Source: an uncultured Bacilli bacterium (GTDB lineage: Bacteria; Bacillota_I; Bacilli_A; RF39; UBA660). From it: a stretch of 16,667 nt of DNA. The stretch covers positions 1 through 16,667 of the forward strand of contig CANQUW010000012.1 in the NCBI GenBank assembly GCA_947627145.1. Direction: 5' to 3'. Both the position numbers and the translations under genes were made by a program. Below, piece after piece: positions 1 to 5,854 of this stretch; within the stretch, counting starts at the first letter, position 1; every line of letters starts with the position of its first letter. The notes below the pieces were generated by a model that searched no databases, was not told the origin of the DNA, and saw only the letters and a program-made list of their open reading frames with translations.

Positions 1-909
1 TGAAGCAGGTTCTTCTGGAGTTGCAGTTGGAAGTACTAATGTTTCATTAGAAAGTCCACTAGCATCCCCACTACCTCCATCTTCAGTTGGTGCTACTATC
101 TTAATTTCAGGAGCAGCCTCTTCTTCCTTAGGTCTTGTATCTTCTTGAATTACTTCTATTGTTGGTTCATGTGCTTCAGCTGCATTATTATCACCAAGTC
201 CAAAAGTAATTACATCATCTTTTTTATCTTCAGTATCATCAGTCTTATTTTCACTAGATTGTTCTTCATTTTCTTTTTCTTCTGTAGGTAAATTAGGAGT
301 TAAAGGCTCTTTCTCTTCTGCTGTTGAAGAATCATCAGTAATAGGAACATTTAAAGTACTATCTTCATCAACCTTCGTAGGAGTAAAACCTTCTGGTATC
401 TCAGGTTTTTCCTCTTCTTCACTACCAAGTGATGAATCAGGACCTACTTCTCCATCAAGTCCTCCAGACAAACTAGACTCTTCAAGTGGAGATGAACTAA
501 TTGGTGAATCAGCAATAGAACTCTCTACTTCATCGGAACTAACTTGAACTTGTTCCTCTTCTTTTGCCTCAGAATCAGGAACAGATGGCATTTCTATCTT
601 CACATCATCTGATGCAACTTTTTCATCACTTTTATCTTCATCTTTATTTAAACTTTCAAGTAAATTTTCTTTATTAGGTTGTCTTAATACAGCATCCAAA
701 TAATCATCATAATCAGCTCCCTCTCCTTCTGGAGGAAGTAGTGTTTGTGGTTCTTTAACTTCTATTCCTAAATCTCTTCCAGCTTTCTTTTGAGCCAAAA
801 ACTTAATATAAGAAAGCGAATAATATCCACTAAATATAAGATTAAATATTTGAATTTTCTCTTCATCAGTAAAACTATCTTCAAATTTTTCTTTCATTTC
901 ATCTAGCAT
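1..909 (-). CDS. Acidic Ser/Glu/Pro-rich low-complexity protein, C-terminus outside window
   Basis: An open frame runs without a stop from the ATG at 909 to the window edge, giving at least 303 residues. I do not recognise the family. Residues 1-50 are ordinary and probably helical (MLDEMKEKFEDSFTDEEKIQ, then a stretch rich in Ile, Phe, Tyr and Leu). From about residue 55 the chain becomes a long acidic tract dominated by Glu, Asp, Ser, Pro and Thr, with few hydrophobics and no Cys, so it is probably disordered. No signal peptide or membrane segment is visible in the part seen. A Shine-Dalgarno AAGGGAG lies about 10 bases before the ATG and a promoter sits just upstream. The Pro/Glu/Ser spacing resembles a linker leading to a C-terminal domain that is not in the window. 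That the gene is real is well supported; its function is unknown. Confidence 0.75.
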   Translation of the reverse strand, partial: MLDEMKEKFEDSFTDEEKIQIFNLIFSGYYSLSYIKFLAQKKAGRDLGIEVKEPQTLLPPEGEGADYDDYLDAVLRQPNKENLLESLNKDEDKSDEKVASDDVKIEMPSVPDSEAKEEEQVQVSSDEVESSIADSPISSSPLEESSLSGGLDGEVGPDSSLGSEEEEKPEIPEGFTPTKVDEDSTLNVPITDDSSTAEEKEPLTPNLPTEEKENEEQSSENKTDDTEDKKDDVITFGLGDNNAAEAHEPTIEVIQEDTRPKEEEAAPEIKIVAPTEDGGSGDASGLSNETLVLPTATPEEPAS

Positions 910-943
910 ACTTTATACACTCCCTTATTTTATTCTTATAGTA

Positions 944-972
944 AGTATATCATATTATAAAGTTTTTACCAA
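944..972 (-). promoter_or_regulatory. Sigma-A type promoter for the acidic protein gene
   Basis: On the minus strand a -35 TTGGTA (967-972) is separated by 17 bases from a -10 TATACT (944-949). The -10 is preceded by TGA, which fits the extended -10 pattern TGn. Transcription would start near 937, leaving a leader of about 27 bases before the ATG at 909. An overlapping TATAAT (upstream, about 954-959) has no good -35. Confidence 0.6.
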
Positions 973-980
973 GTAATTTT

Positions 981-1619
981 TCAGTTTTCTTCAAGTAATC
1001 TAACACACTTTACATCATTATCAACCAATTTAGAAAAACTTTCTCCATCAGTAATTCTACCAACTATACTTCCGTAATGTGTAGGAACTACTATTTTAGG
1101 TTTAAGTTTATTTATAAAAATACTAGCTTCTTTATAATCCATAGTATAAACTCCACCAATTGGAACAAATGCTACATCACAATCAATACTTTCATTCTCT
1201 ATCAAACCATCCGTATCTCCTGCAATATAATAAGTAACTCCATTAATTATTACAACATATCCACACCATCCATTTTCTTTAGGATGAAAAGGTTTATCTA
1301 CATTGTATGAAGAAACAGTATTAAATCTTAAACTATCTATTTCATAACTTTCATTTGGAACAACTAATATCATATTATCATCATCAAAACCCAAATCATT
1401 TACTTTTTCTTTCAAAAGTCTAGGAACAATAATTTTAGTATTATCCTTTCTTACTTTAAAAATAGAATCTGGATCAAAATGATCATAATGATCATGTGTA
1501 ATAAATATATAATCAGCATCATGAAAATTTTTATCTATTTTAAATGGATCAAAATATACTTTAATATTTTTATCTATCTTTATACTACTTTGTGTAAAAA
1601 CATAAACATTATCTAACAT
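981..1619 (-). CDS. MBL-fold metallo-hydrolase
   Basis: Metallo-beta-lactamase-fold hydrolase of 212 residues, probably cytoplasmic because no signal peptide is seen. The metal-binding motif T-H-D-H-Y-D-H is at residues 41-47, with ligands H42, H44, D46 and H47. A bridging Asp is seen in AGDTD (D135) and a late His in PTHYG (H181). The compact size and the AGDTD motif fit the UlaG/YtkL-like branch of small single-domain hydrolases; the natural substrate cannot be told from sequence. The reading frame stays open up to 1691, but the start at 1619 is chosen because AGGAGAG stands about 7 bases before it and the family fold begins there. The longer form would add a 24-residue hydrophobic extension without a ribosome site and would overlap the gene upstream. 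It has its own candidate promoter. Confidence 0.9.
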   Translation of the reverse strand: MLDNVYVFTQSSIKIDKNIKVYFDPFKIDKNFHDADYIFITHDHYDHFDPDSIFKVRKDNTKIIVPRLLKEKVNDLGFDDDNMILVVPNESYEIDSLRFNTVSSYNVDKPFHPKENGWCGYVVIINGVTYYIAGDTDGLIENESIDCDVAFVPIGGVYTMDYKEASIFINKLKPKIVVPTHYGSIVGRITDGESFSKLVDNDVKCVRLLEEN

Positions 1620-1639
1620 ATAATCACTCTCCTGACTAT

Positions 1640-1668
1640 AAAATACCAAATAAACAATTTTTTGTAAA
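1640..1668 (-). promoter_or_regulatory. Candidate promoter for the MBL-fold hydrolase
   Basis: Minus strand: -35 TTTACA (1663-1668), 17-base spacer, -10 TATTTT (1640-1645). The start would be near 1633, a few bases before the AGGAGAG ribosome site. It directly follows the T-rich tail of the preceding terminator. Confidence 0.5.
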
Positions 1669-1699
1669 GAAAAAGAGAAAAGCTTTAACACTTTTTCTC
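1665..1699 (-). terminator. Rho-independent terminator of the GreA-like gene, with the stop codon in its loop
   Basis: On the minus strand, GAGAAAAAG (1691-1699) pairs with CTTTTCTC (1675-1682) with one bulged A. The tail TTTTTCTTTA follows. The TAA stop of the GreA-like C-terminal half (1685-1687) lies in the loop. Confidence 0.65.
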
Positions 1700-1903
1700 A
1701 ACTATTTTTACATTTATCAAATTACCATGAACTTGATAGCTTACCTCATCCCCTATTTTCTTTTTATAAATCGCCTTACCTAGTGGACTATTAAGAGATA
1801 TCTCTAATACCGATGAATCCTCGTTTGGCATATACTTTCCAGTTAATTTAACAATTTCTTTATCACTTGACCCATCACTATAAGTAAATAATAATTCTAT
1901 CAA
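1685..1903 (-). CDS. GreA/GreB-like C-terminal domain (downstream half of a frameshifted gene)
   Basis: This reading frame carries the C-terminal globular domain of a GreA/GreB-type transcript cleavage factor, the part that docks on RNA polymerase. The segment EISLNSPLGKAIYKKKIGDE (residues 34-53 from the TTG) matches the family's NSPLGKAL-GKKxGDE core and ends in VKIVEK as GreA does. The frame is open upstream to 1966, and the residues read there (KVVNDKKHIDKVNIDDL) continue the domain naturally. The TTG at 1903 is only the first conventional start codon and has no good ribosome site, so independent translation is doubtful. The coiled-coil half lies in the -1 related frame just upstream (1945-2163). 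One extra A in the A5 run at 1957-1961 would join them into 159 residues, the normal GreA length. It is either a disrupted gene, a sequencing error or a recoding event. Confidence 0.75.
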   Translation of the reverse strand: MIELLFTYSDGSSDKEIVKLTGKYMPNEDSSVLEISLNSPLGKAIYKKKIGDEVSYQVHGNLINVKIVEKKC

Positions 1904-1944
1904 ATCATCTATATTAACTTTATCAATATGTTTCTTATCATTTA

Positions 1945-2163
1945 CTACCTTAAGTGTTTTTCTAAATCAAGCATATTTTTAATTTTTTGTGCTACACTTC
2001 TTTCTTCTCTCATAGCTTCTTCATAAGCAAAATTATCATGCCATCCATCACCACAAGTATCACTAAAAACATCACTACTAGAAGAGGAAGTAAGAGAATG
2101 TTTTAACTCATTAAGTATATCATGAAATTGCCTGTAACCTTCTTCATCTACAAGTATCTCCAT
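1945..2163 (-). CDS. GreA-like N-terminal coiled-coil domain (upstream half of a frameshifted gene)
   Basis: This 72-residue frame holds the N-terminal coiled coil of a GreA-like factor, the part that enters the RNA polymerase secondary channel and supports cleavage of backtracked RNA. The helical hairpin runs from about residue 6 to 24 and from 45 to 70. The turn is GDGWHDNFAYEEAMREE (38-54), standing where typical GreA has GD-L-S/K-E-N-AEY; D39 and D43 are the candidate catalytic acids. The start at 2163 is preceded by AGGTGG at about 7 bases. An upstream in-frame GTG at 2214 lacks a ribosome site. The frame stops at TAG 1945, only a few codons after an A5 run (1957-1961) where a -1 shift would enter the C-terminal domain frame. 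The promoter is just upstream. Confidence 0.75.
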   Translation of the reverse strand: MEILVDEEGYRQFHDILNELKHSLTSSSSSDVFSDTCGDGWHDNFAYEEAMREERSVAQKIKNMLDLEKHLR

Positions 2164-2170
2164 ATTATAA

Positions 2171-2195
2171 CCACCTACCTTTATCACTGCGGTGG
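2171..2195 (-). promoter_or_regulatory. Leader hairpin that could cover the ribosome site of the GreA-like gene
   Basis: In the minus-strand leader, CCACC (2191-2195) can pair with GGTGG (2171-2175), which is the ribosome binding sequence for the ATG at 2163. The stem is 5 bp, four of them G-C, with a 15-base loop. In such AT-rich DNA this is notable, but a 5-bp stem may be chance. Confidence 0.3.
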
Positions 2196-2204
2196 AATGT
2201 ACTA

Positions 2205-2233
2205 ATAATATCACAACTATAAAAAAATTACAA
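2205..2233 (-). promoter_or_regulatory. Promoter for the GreA-like gene
   Basis: Minus strand: -35 TTGTAA (2228-2233), 17-base spacer, -10 TATTAT (2205-2210) preceded by TGA (extended -10). The expected start is near 2198, giving a leader of about 35 bases before the ATG at 2163. The -35 begins directly after the stop codon of the membrane protein upstream. Confidence 0.6.
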
Positions 2234-2590
2234 TTAAATCATTTGAAATAATTCCGCAACAAAATTAATAACAAGAGTAGAAACCAAAATAGTAGTTACA
2301 ATCGAAAAAATACTAAATGAAATTTTTATAACTCTTTCACATTTAGATTGTAATGCTAAAACTATATACCATAAAGCAAATACTATTACAAGTATATTAT
2401 CTATCCAAAATAACCATCCATTAATATAATTAACAAGTAAATTATTAATTATATCTATATTTCTATCTTGATAAACCAAATATGTAAAATTAAGTAATGT
2501 AATAATCAAACTAACTATAGTTAAACCAATTAAAATATTTCTAATTAAATGCTCCCTTTTAATAAATTTCTCTCTTTCTTTTTTCTTCAT
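2234..2590 (-). CDS. Small integral membrane protein, about three helices
   Basis: An unrecognised 118-residue membrane protein. The N-terminus is strongly basic (MKKKEREKFIKREH). Hydrophobic segments follow at about residues 17-41, 59-83 and 89-113, so the basic end is probably cytoplasmic by the positive-inside rule. There is no signal cleavage site and no catalytic motif. The start has AGGTAGG about 8 bases upstream and a promoter is present. The downstream GreA-like gene has its own promoter, so this may be a single-gene unit. The coding frame is well supported; the function is unknown. Confidence 0.7.
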   Translation of the reverse strand: MKKKEREKFIKREHLIRNILIGLTIVSLIITLLNFTYLVYQDRNIDIINNLLVNYINGWLFWIDNILVIVFALWYIVLALQSKCERVIKISFSIFSIVTTILVSTLVINFVAELFQMI

Positions 2591-2616
2591 ATTATAAAAC
2601 CTACCTTTCTACCCTA

Positions 2617-2645
2617 ATTTTATAATATAATATTTTTTATTGCAA
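2617..2645 (-). promoter_or_regulatory. Promoter for the small membrane protein gene
   Basis: Minus strand: -35 TTGCAA (2640-2645), 17-base spacer, -10 TAAAAT (2617-2622). It follows the T-rich tail of the tRNA-Cys terminator with no gap and lies about 27 bases before the ATG at 2590. Confidence 0.6.
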
Positions 2646-2681
2646 GAAAAATAAAAAGAAACTATCCAAAAAGATAATTCC
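2646..2681 (-). terminator. Terminator of the tRNA-Cys transcript
   Basis: The minus-strand RNA forms GGAAUUAUC (2673-2681) paired with GAUAGUUUC (2658-2666), 9 bp including two G-U pairs, with a 6-base loop. The tail TTTTTATTTTTC (2646-2657) follows. It lies 12 bases after the CCA end of the tRNA gene. Confidence 0.7.
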
Positions 2682-2693
2682 TTTATTTTACAA

Positions 2694-2768
2694 TGGAGGG
2701 CCTAGTCGGATTTGAACCAACGATCAGGGAGTTGCAGTCCCTTGCCTTAGCCACTTGGCTATAGACCC
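2694..2768 (-). tRNA. tRNA-Cys (anticodon GCA)
   Basis: A 75-base cloverleaf is readable on the minus strand. The acceptor stem is GGGTCTA/TAGGCCC with one G-T pair, and the D stem is GCC/GGC. The anticodon stem AGGGA/TCCCT encloses the loop CTGCAAC, giving anticodon GCA. The T arm is GTTGG-TTCAAAT-CCGAC. The discriminator base is T (U73), as expected for cysteine tRNA, and the 3' CCA is encoded. It is a lone tRNA gene with its own promoter and terminator. Confidence 0.95.
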
Positions 2769-2788
2769 AAATACATATAACACTTAAG

Positions 2789-2817
2789 ATTATACCAAAA
2801 AACCAAAAACTTCGCAA
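2789..2817 (-). promoter_or_regulatory. Promoter of the tRNA-Cys gene
   Basis: Minus strand: -35 TTGCGA (2812-2817), 17-base spacer, perfect -10 TATAAT (2789-2794). The tRNA 5' end is at 2768, about 14 bases after the expected transcription start. Confidence 0.75.
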
Positions 2818-2844
2818 CAAAAAGAAGAAAAAATTTATTTTTCT
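2818..2844 (-). terminator. Weak terminator overlapping the end of the LysM gene
   Basis: On the minus strand, AGAAAAA (2838-2844) pairs with TTTTTCT (2826-2832). The stop codon TAA (2835-2837) lies in the 5-base loop and a T-rich tail TTCTTTTTG follows. The stem has one G-C pair only, so it is weak, but its position matches other stop-in-hairpin terminators in this window. Confidence 0.4.
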
Positions 2845-3290
2845 CTTTTAAACAAAAGTAATTGATTAGGAACTACATATATTTGTTCATTATAATTTAA
2901 AAGATTACGACTATCTATATTATTCTCTTTTACAATACTTTCAATACTATCTCCATTTTTAGTATAATAAACTACTATATCTTCTTTAGGTACTATAATC
3001 TGTTGATTAGGATAAATATATTCATTATTAGAAATACCATTTAACATAAGTAACATATTAGGTCTTATATTAAATTTTTGAGCAATCCCATACAAAGTAT
3101 CTCCACGCTTTACAGTATAATAATCAAATGCTCTATTAGAAAGAATAGGAATCTTTATAGTTTTACCAACTGGTAATTCATAAATATCAAGTAAATTATT
3201 AACACTAATAATATCAAATACTGGAACACTAAAATTATTTGCTAAACTTTCTAAAGTATCTCCCTCTTTTATAGTATAGTTATCATACAT
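2835..3290 (-). CDS. Three-LysM-domain protein without signal peptide
   Basis: A 151-residue protein made almost wholly of three LysM modules at about residues 4-48, 57-101 and 107-148. The first two show the hallmarks clearly: YTIKEGDTLESLA and YTVKRGDTLYGIA at their starts and VGKTIKIP and PNQQIIVP at their ends. The third is more diverged (YYTKNGDSIESI). LysM modules bind N-acetylglucosamine-containing glycans such as peptidoglycan. No signal peptide, membrane segment or catalytic domain is present, so export is unexplained; a cytoplasmic or spore/envelope-assembly role is possible. The start has GGAGG about 8 bases upstream. No convincing own promoter is seen, so it may depend on readthrough from the membrane-anchored protein gene upstream. 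Confidence 0.9.
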   Translation of the reverse strand: MYDNYTIKEGDTLESLANNFSVPVFDIISVNNLLDIYELPVGKTIKIPILSNRAFDYYTVKRGDTLYGIAQKFNIRPNMLLMLNGISNNEYIYPNQQIIVPKEDIVVYYTKNGDSIESIVKENNIDSRNLLNYNEQIYVVPNQLLLFKREK

Positions 3291-3322
3291 AATAATAAAC
3301 CTCCATTAAAATATATGAAATA

Positions 3323-3350
3323 CAAAATAAAAAAAGAAGATTTACTTCTT
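3323..3350 (-). terminator. Terminator overlapping the end of the 424-residue anchored protein gene
   Basis: Minus strand AAGAAG (3345-3350) pairs with CTTCTT (3334-3339) across a 5-base loop TAAAT that contains the stop codon. It is followed by TTTTTATTTTG. The 6-bp stem is weak to moderate. Confidence 0.5.
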
Positions 3351-4616
3351 AAAAATATCATAAAAATTAGAATAACTTGCTAAATCTCCATTTTTTATAA
3401 TAGGTTTTAAACCATAATCAAAATTATACATATATAAAGTATCTCCCGAAATACCAAAAACACTATCTCCTATAACTTTCCATTCACGTAAATTAGAAAG
3501 ACTAAATAATTTAACTGGATGATCCAAATCACTCTTTAACACATAAAATACTTCTCCTGCATCGTTTTTAAAATAATATTTTTTATTACTTTCTTTAATT
3601 TCTATATTACCATATTTAGAAGATAAGTCAGCAACTTCTACATTAGTTTTAAAATAATAATTATTATTAATAAGTTCATTAATATCTACATTAACCATTT
3701 TTTCTCCATTATAGTAAAGTCCTGTAGATAATGTTTCACTACCAACTACTTTAATAGATTTATCAGCTGTATTAATCTCATATTCTTTTTTATTAGTTTT
3801 ATCAACAATATAAACCTTTTTACCAACCACTCCTGCAAAATAAATATTTCTACTAATACCACCATTCTCTTCTTCTATAAATAAAGGATCTTTAAGACCA
3901 TCTTTAACATTAATTAAATATATTCTTTCAAAAGTAGTAGATTTATCACCATCATCAGTATTTACTGTAACATAATAATTACCTGCAAGAGCTGCAAGTG
4001 AATTGTCTAATCTTTTTTCAGAGAATAAATTAGACTCTTTATACTCTCCTTTTTTTATTAAATAAAGTTTATTATATCCCCAAATTGTTGCTCCAAACTC
4101 TTCCGGAAAATTAATTGCCACTTGCATATTTTTATATTGTTCAAAATCATTACCGTTTTCCCAAGAAAAACTATTATATCCTTCTGTCTTAAGATTTGAA
4201 ACAAAAGAATTAACAGAACCATTACCCTGTTGTTTTAAATATGAATAACTAACAAGACCATCCCCATTTTTACAAGTAATTTCACTTATACTATTATCTT
4301 TAAAAACAGGCATAATACAACTAAGTCCATTCTCATCAAACCTTTTTATAGAATTAATTACCATATTTTGACGATTAAAATCTTTATTAATTGAATACAC
4401 ATAAACATCTTTTGTTTTTTCATTCTTTATATTAAATTGATATAAATTATCATTTCCTTTTTTTTCAAAATTTTCTAACACAGTATAATTAATACCATCA
4501 GAACTAATAACATATTCACTATTCTTAACCATAATAAAATAAGTTACTCCAAATTGATAAACTAAAGAAAGTAACCATAACATAAAAATAAGTATAATAA
4601 CTTTTTTCATATTCAT
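3342..4616 (-). CDS. Membrane-anchored extracytoplasmic protein of unknown function
   Basis: About 424 residues. The N-terminus has two Lys followed by one hydrophobic segment (about residues 5-30), fitting a signal anchor or uncleaved signal peptide, and no lipobox Cys is seen. The rest is hydrophilic and rich in Asn, Tyr, Ser and Lys. Short beta-like stretches recur (for example VYIVDKTNKKEYEINTADKS), which suggests a beta-rich or propeller-like outer domain, but I recognise no family. Two Cys about 15 residues apart near residue 100 and 115 could form a disulfide outside the cell. The stretch AAGGTAG precedes three closely spaced ATGs at 4619, 4616 and 4610; 4616 has the best spacing (6 bases). 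The 5' end is close to a TATAAT box, so the leader would be very short. Confidence 0.75.
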   Translation of the reverse strand: MNMKKVIILIFMLWLLSLVYQFGVTYFIMVKNSEYVISSDGINYTVLENFEKKGNDNLYQFNIKNEKTKDVYVYSINKDFNRQNMVINSIKRFDENGLSCIMPVFKDNSISEITCKNGDGLVSYSYLKQQGNGSVNSFVSNLKTEGYNSFSWENGNDFEQYKNMQVAINFPEEFGATIWGYNKLYLIKKGEYKESNLFSEKRLDNSLAALAGNYYVTVNTDDGDKSTTFERIYLINVKDGLKDPLFIEEENGGISRNIYFAGVVGKKVYIVDKTNKKEYEINTADKSIKVVGSETLSTGLYYNGEKMVNVDINELINNNYYFKTNVEVADLSSKYGNIEIKESNKKYYFKNDAGEVFYVLKSDLDHPVKLFSLSNLREWKVIGDSVFGISGDTLYMYNFDYGLKPIIKNGDLASYSNFYDIFKK

Positions 4617-4632
4617 CATCTACCTTAAATTA

Positions 4633-4638
4633 ATTATA
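4633..4638 (-). promoter_or_regulatory. Candidate extended -10 promoter for the anchored protein gene
   Basis: TATAAT (4633-4638 on the minus strand) is preceded by TGA, an extended -10 arrangement. The -35 position holds only TTTAAA (4656-4661, 17-base spacer). The predicted start is near 4626, right at the ribosome site, so this call is tentative. Confidence 0.35.
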
Positions 4639-4690
4639 TCAAAAATAAAATACCTTTTAAAGACATATACCTAAAAAGAACAAAATTTTA

Positions 4691-4717
4691 CAAAAGAAAA
4701 AGAGTATATCACTCTTT
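4691..4717 (-). terminator. Terminator overlapping the stop codon of the PH-like gene
   Basis: On the minus strand AAAGAGT (4711-4717) pairs perfectly with ACTCTTT (4699-4705) over a 5-base loop, followed by TTCTTTTG. The TGA stop (4709-4711) sits at the inner edge of the 5' arm and loop. Confidence 0.65.
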
Positions 4718-5179
4718 AACTCTAAAAGTATCTTTTCTTTTTTCTCTATTCATATTCGTAAAAATATTATTTTCTATTTCGGATAAAGCTTTACGAGAAA
4801 TATTAGAAAGACATATAAATTCTTTAATAGTATCTATATAAACTTTTCCCCAAAAAATACCTTTTATAATCTTTAAATCATTAAACATATCTGGTGTAAC
4901 AGAATTAACAAAATATCCAAATACTACTCTTTTTCTTCCAATAATTAATCTTTCTGTAGTAATAGCAATAACAGCAGTTGATATTATATCAAAAGGATTA
5001 TTATTTTTTTGAGCAACAAAAGCATATAATACTTTCTCATCGGGATTCAAGAAATCTTCTACTACTTTAGCATTTTTCTTAAGTCTCCATGCAACAGTTG
5101 TAGGATACTTATTCTTAAATTCTACTACTCTATCATAAACACTCATATATTCTAAATCTTCAGTTTTAATATCTTCCAT
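4709..5179 (-). CDS. Bacterial PH-like domain protein (YokE type)
   Basis: A 156-residue soluble protein. Residues about 45-140 have the strand pattern of bacterial pleckstrin-homology-like domains. They open with LNPDEKVLYAFVAQ, then a strand ending in ITTERLIIGRKRVVFGYF, and end in a helix (ISRKALSEIENNIF). These domains usually serve as small binding or scaffold modules and no enzymatic residues are visible. There is no signal peptide or membrane segment. Its ATG lies 12 bases after the thioredoxin-fold gene, with AGGAAAA as the ribosome site, so both genes should share a transcript. The assignment to the PH-like superfamily rests on pattern resemblance; the cellular partner is unknown. 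Confidence 0.65.
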   Translation of the reverse strand: MEDIKTEDLEYMSVYDRVVEFKNKYPTTVAWRLKKNAKVVEDFLNPDEKVLYAFVAQKNNNPFDIISTAVIAITTERLIIGRKRVVFGYFVNSVTPDMFNDLKIIKGIFWGKVYIDTIKEFICLSNISRKALSEIENNIFTNMNREKRKDTFRVKE

Positions 5180-5191
5180 AACATTTTCCTA

Positions 5192-5815
5192 TTATTCTGA
5201 AATAATTCCGTTATTTTTGAATAGTTCAAGTAAAGCATCGCCAGTTCCAGCTCCACTAACAGAATCAACAATTTTTCCGCCTTTGACAACAATAGTTGTT
5301 GGAGTCCCCCAGTCACTACCACTAAACATATCATCACTTTCAGCAAATTTACTTGAATCATCATCTTCAAAATTAGCAATATCTAAACGATAAATTGGTG
5401 CATCACTATGTTGATATTTAATATGTTCAATAATAGGATCTTCTAAAGCACACCAAGAGCATCCTGTTCTCATAATATAAATTACTGATGGCTCGTCTGC
5501 TTTCATTAATTTTAAATATTTACTAACATTAATTTCTTCTAATTCTTCTCTTTCATCTTCACTAATAGCTTCAGATTCTTTTTCTATTGCAGAACCTGCA
5601 TCCTCAGTTGAACTAGACTCACTTTCAGAAGAACTTGCCTCACTATCCTTAGAATATTTTTCACTACCATTTGAAGCCATAAAACTTCCACCTAAAACTA
5701 TAATTAAAATTAATACTACTATTGAAACATTTTTTATTGTATCAACACTAATTTCAACTGTTTTAGTATCTTTTTTATTAGTTGTCTTTTTACTGTTGGT
5801 TTTCTTTTTTTCCAT
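5192..5815 (-). CDS. Membrane-anchored thioredoxin-fold protein
   Basis: A 207-residue protein with a very basic cytoplasmic tail (residues 1-20), one membrane segment (about 27-47), an acidic Ser/Glu stalk (about 50-95) and an outer thioredoxin-like domain (about 98-204). The redox motif is C-S-W-C at C119-C122, preceded by a strand (SVIYIMRTG), and the cis-proline is in GTPTT (P172). It probably acts as a thiol-disulfide or redox protein on the outer face of the membrane. The active-site sequence differs from WCGPC and WCPHC, so its direction of reaction is open. The ATG at 5815 is chosen over an in-frame GTG at 5836 because GGGAGG lies between them at proper spacing. It is followed after 12 bases by the PH-like gene. 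Confidence 0.85.
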   Translation of the reverse strand: MEKKKTNSKKTTNKKDTKTVEISVDTIKNVSIVVLILIIVLGGSFMASNGSEKYSKDSEASSSESESSSTEDAGSAIEKESEAISEDEREELEEINVSKYLKLMKADEPSVIYIMRTGCSWCALEDPIIEHIKYQHSDAPIYRLDIANFEDDDSSKFAESDDMFSGSDWGTPTTIVVKGGKIVDSVSGAGTGDALLELFKNNGIISE

Positions 5816-5839
5816 AAATATAACCTCCCTTTCCACTTA

Positions 5840-5845
5840 ATTATA
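5840..5845 (-). promoter_or_regulatory. Candidate extended -10 promoter for the thioredoxin-fold gene
   Basis: Minus-strand TATAAT (5840-5845) is preceded by TGT, fitting the extended -10 form. No recognisable -35 is seen 16-18 bases upstream. The start would be near 5833, just before the GGGAGG ribosome site. A weak A/T-only hairpin with a T8 tail at the end of the upstream gene precedes it. Confidence 0.4.
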
Positions 5846-5854
5846 ACATACATT

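Noticed and set aside
1077..1310. Plus-strand open frame of 77 codons opposite the MBL-fold gene
   Set aside because: It is antisense to a clear enzyme, has no ribosome site, and its composition (many Ile, Asn, Tyr) is what an AT-rich complement gives.
1945..1968. Classical programmed -1 frameshift cassette in the GreA-like gene
   Set aside because: The run is only A5 (GAA AAA C), not an A AAA AAG/AAC heptamer in register, and I see no upstream Shine-Dalgarno-like stimulator or strong downstream hairpin. It is kept only as one of several explanations.
2769..2834. Possible T-box or other riboswitch upstream of tRNA-Cys and the LysM gene
   Set aside because: The space between the LysM stop and the tRNA is only 66 bases and is filled by a terminator tail and a promoter; no T-box motif is seen.
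5152..5379. Minus-strand open frame of 75 codons rich in Leu and Val
   Set aside because: It lies inside the thioredoxin-fold gene in another frame and overlaps the PH-like gene start; both real genes have ribosome sites and conserved motifs.
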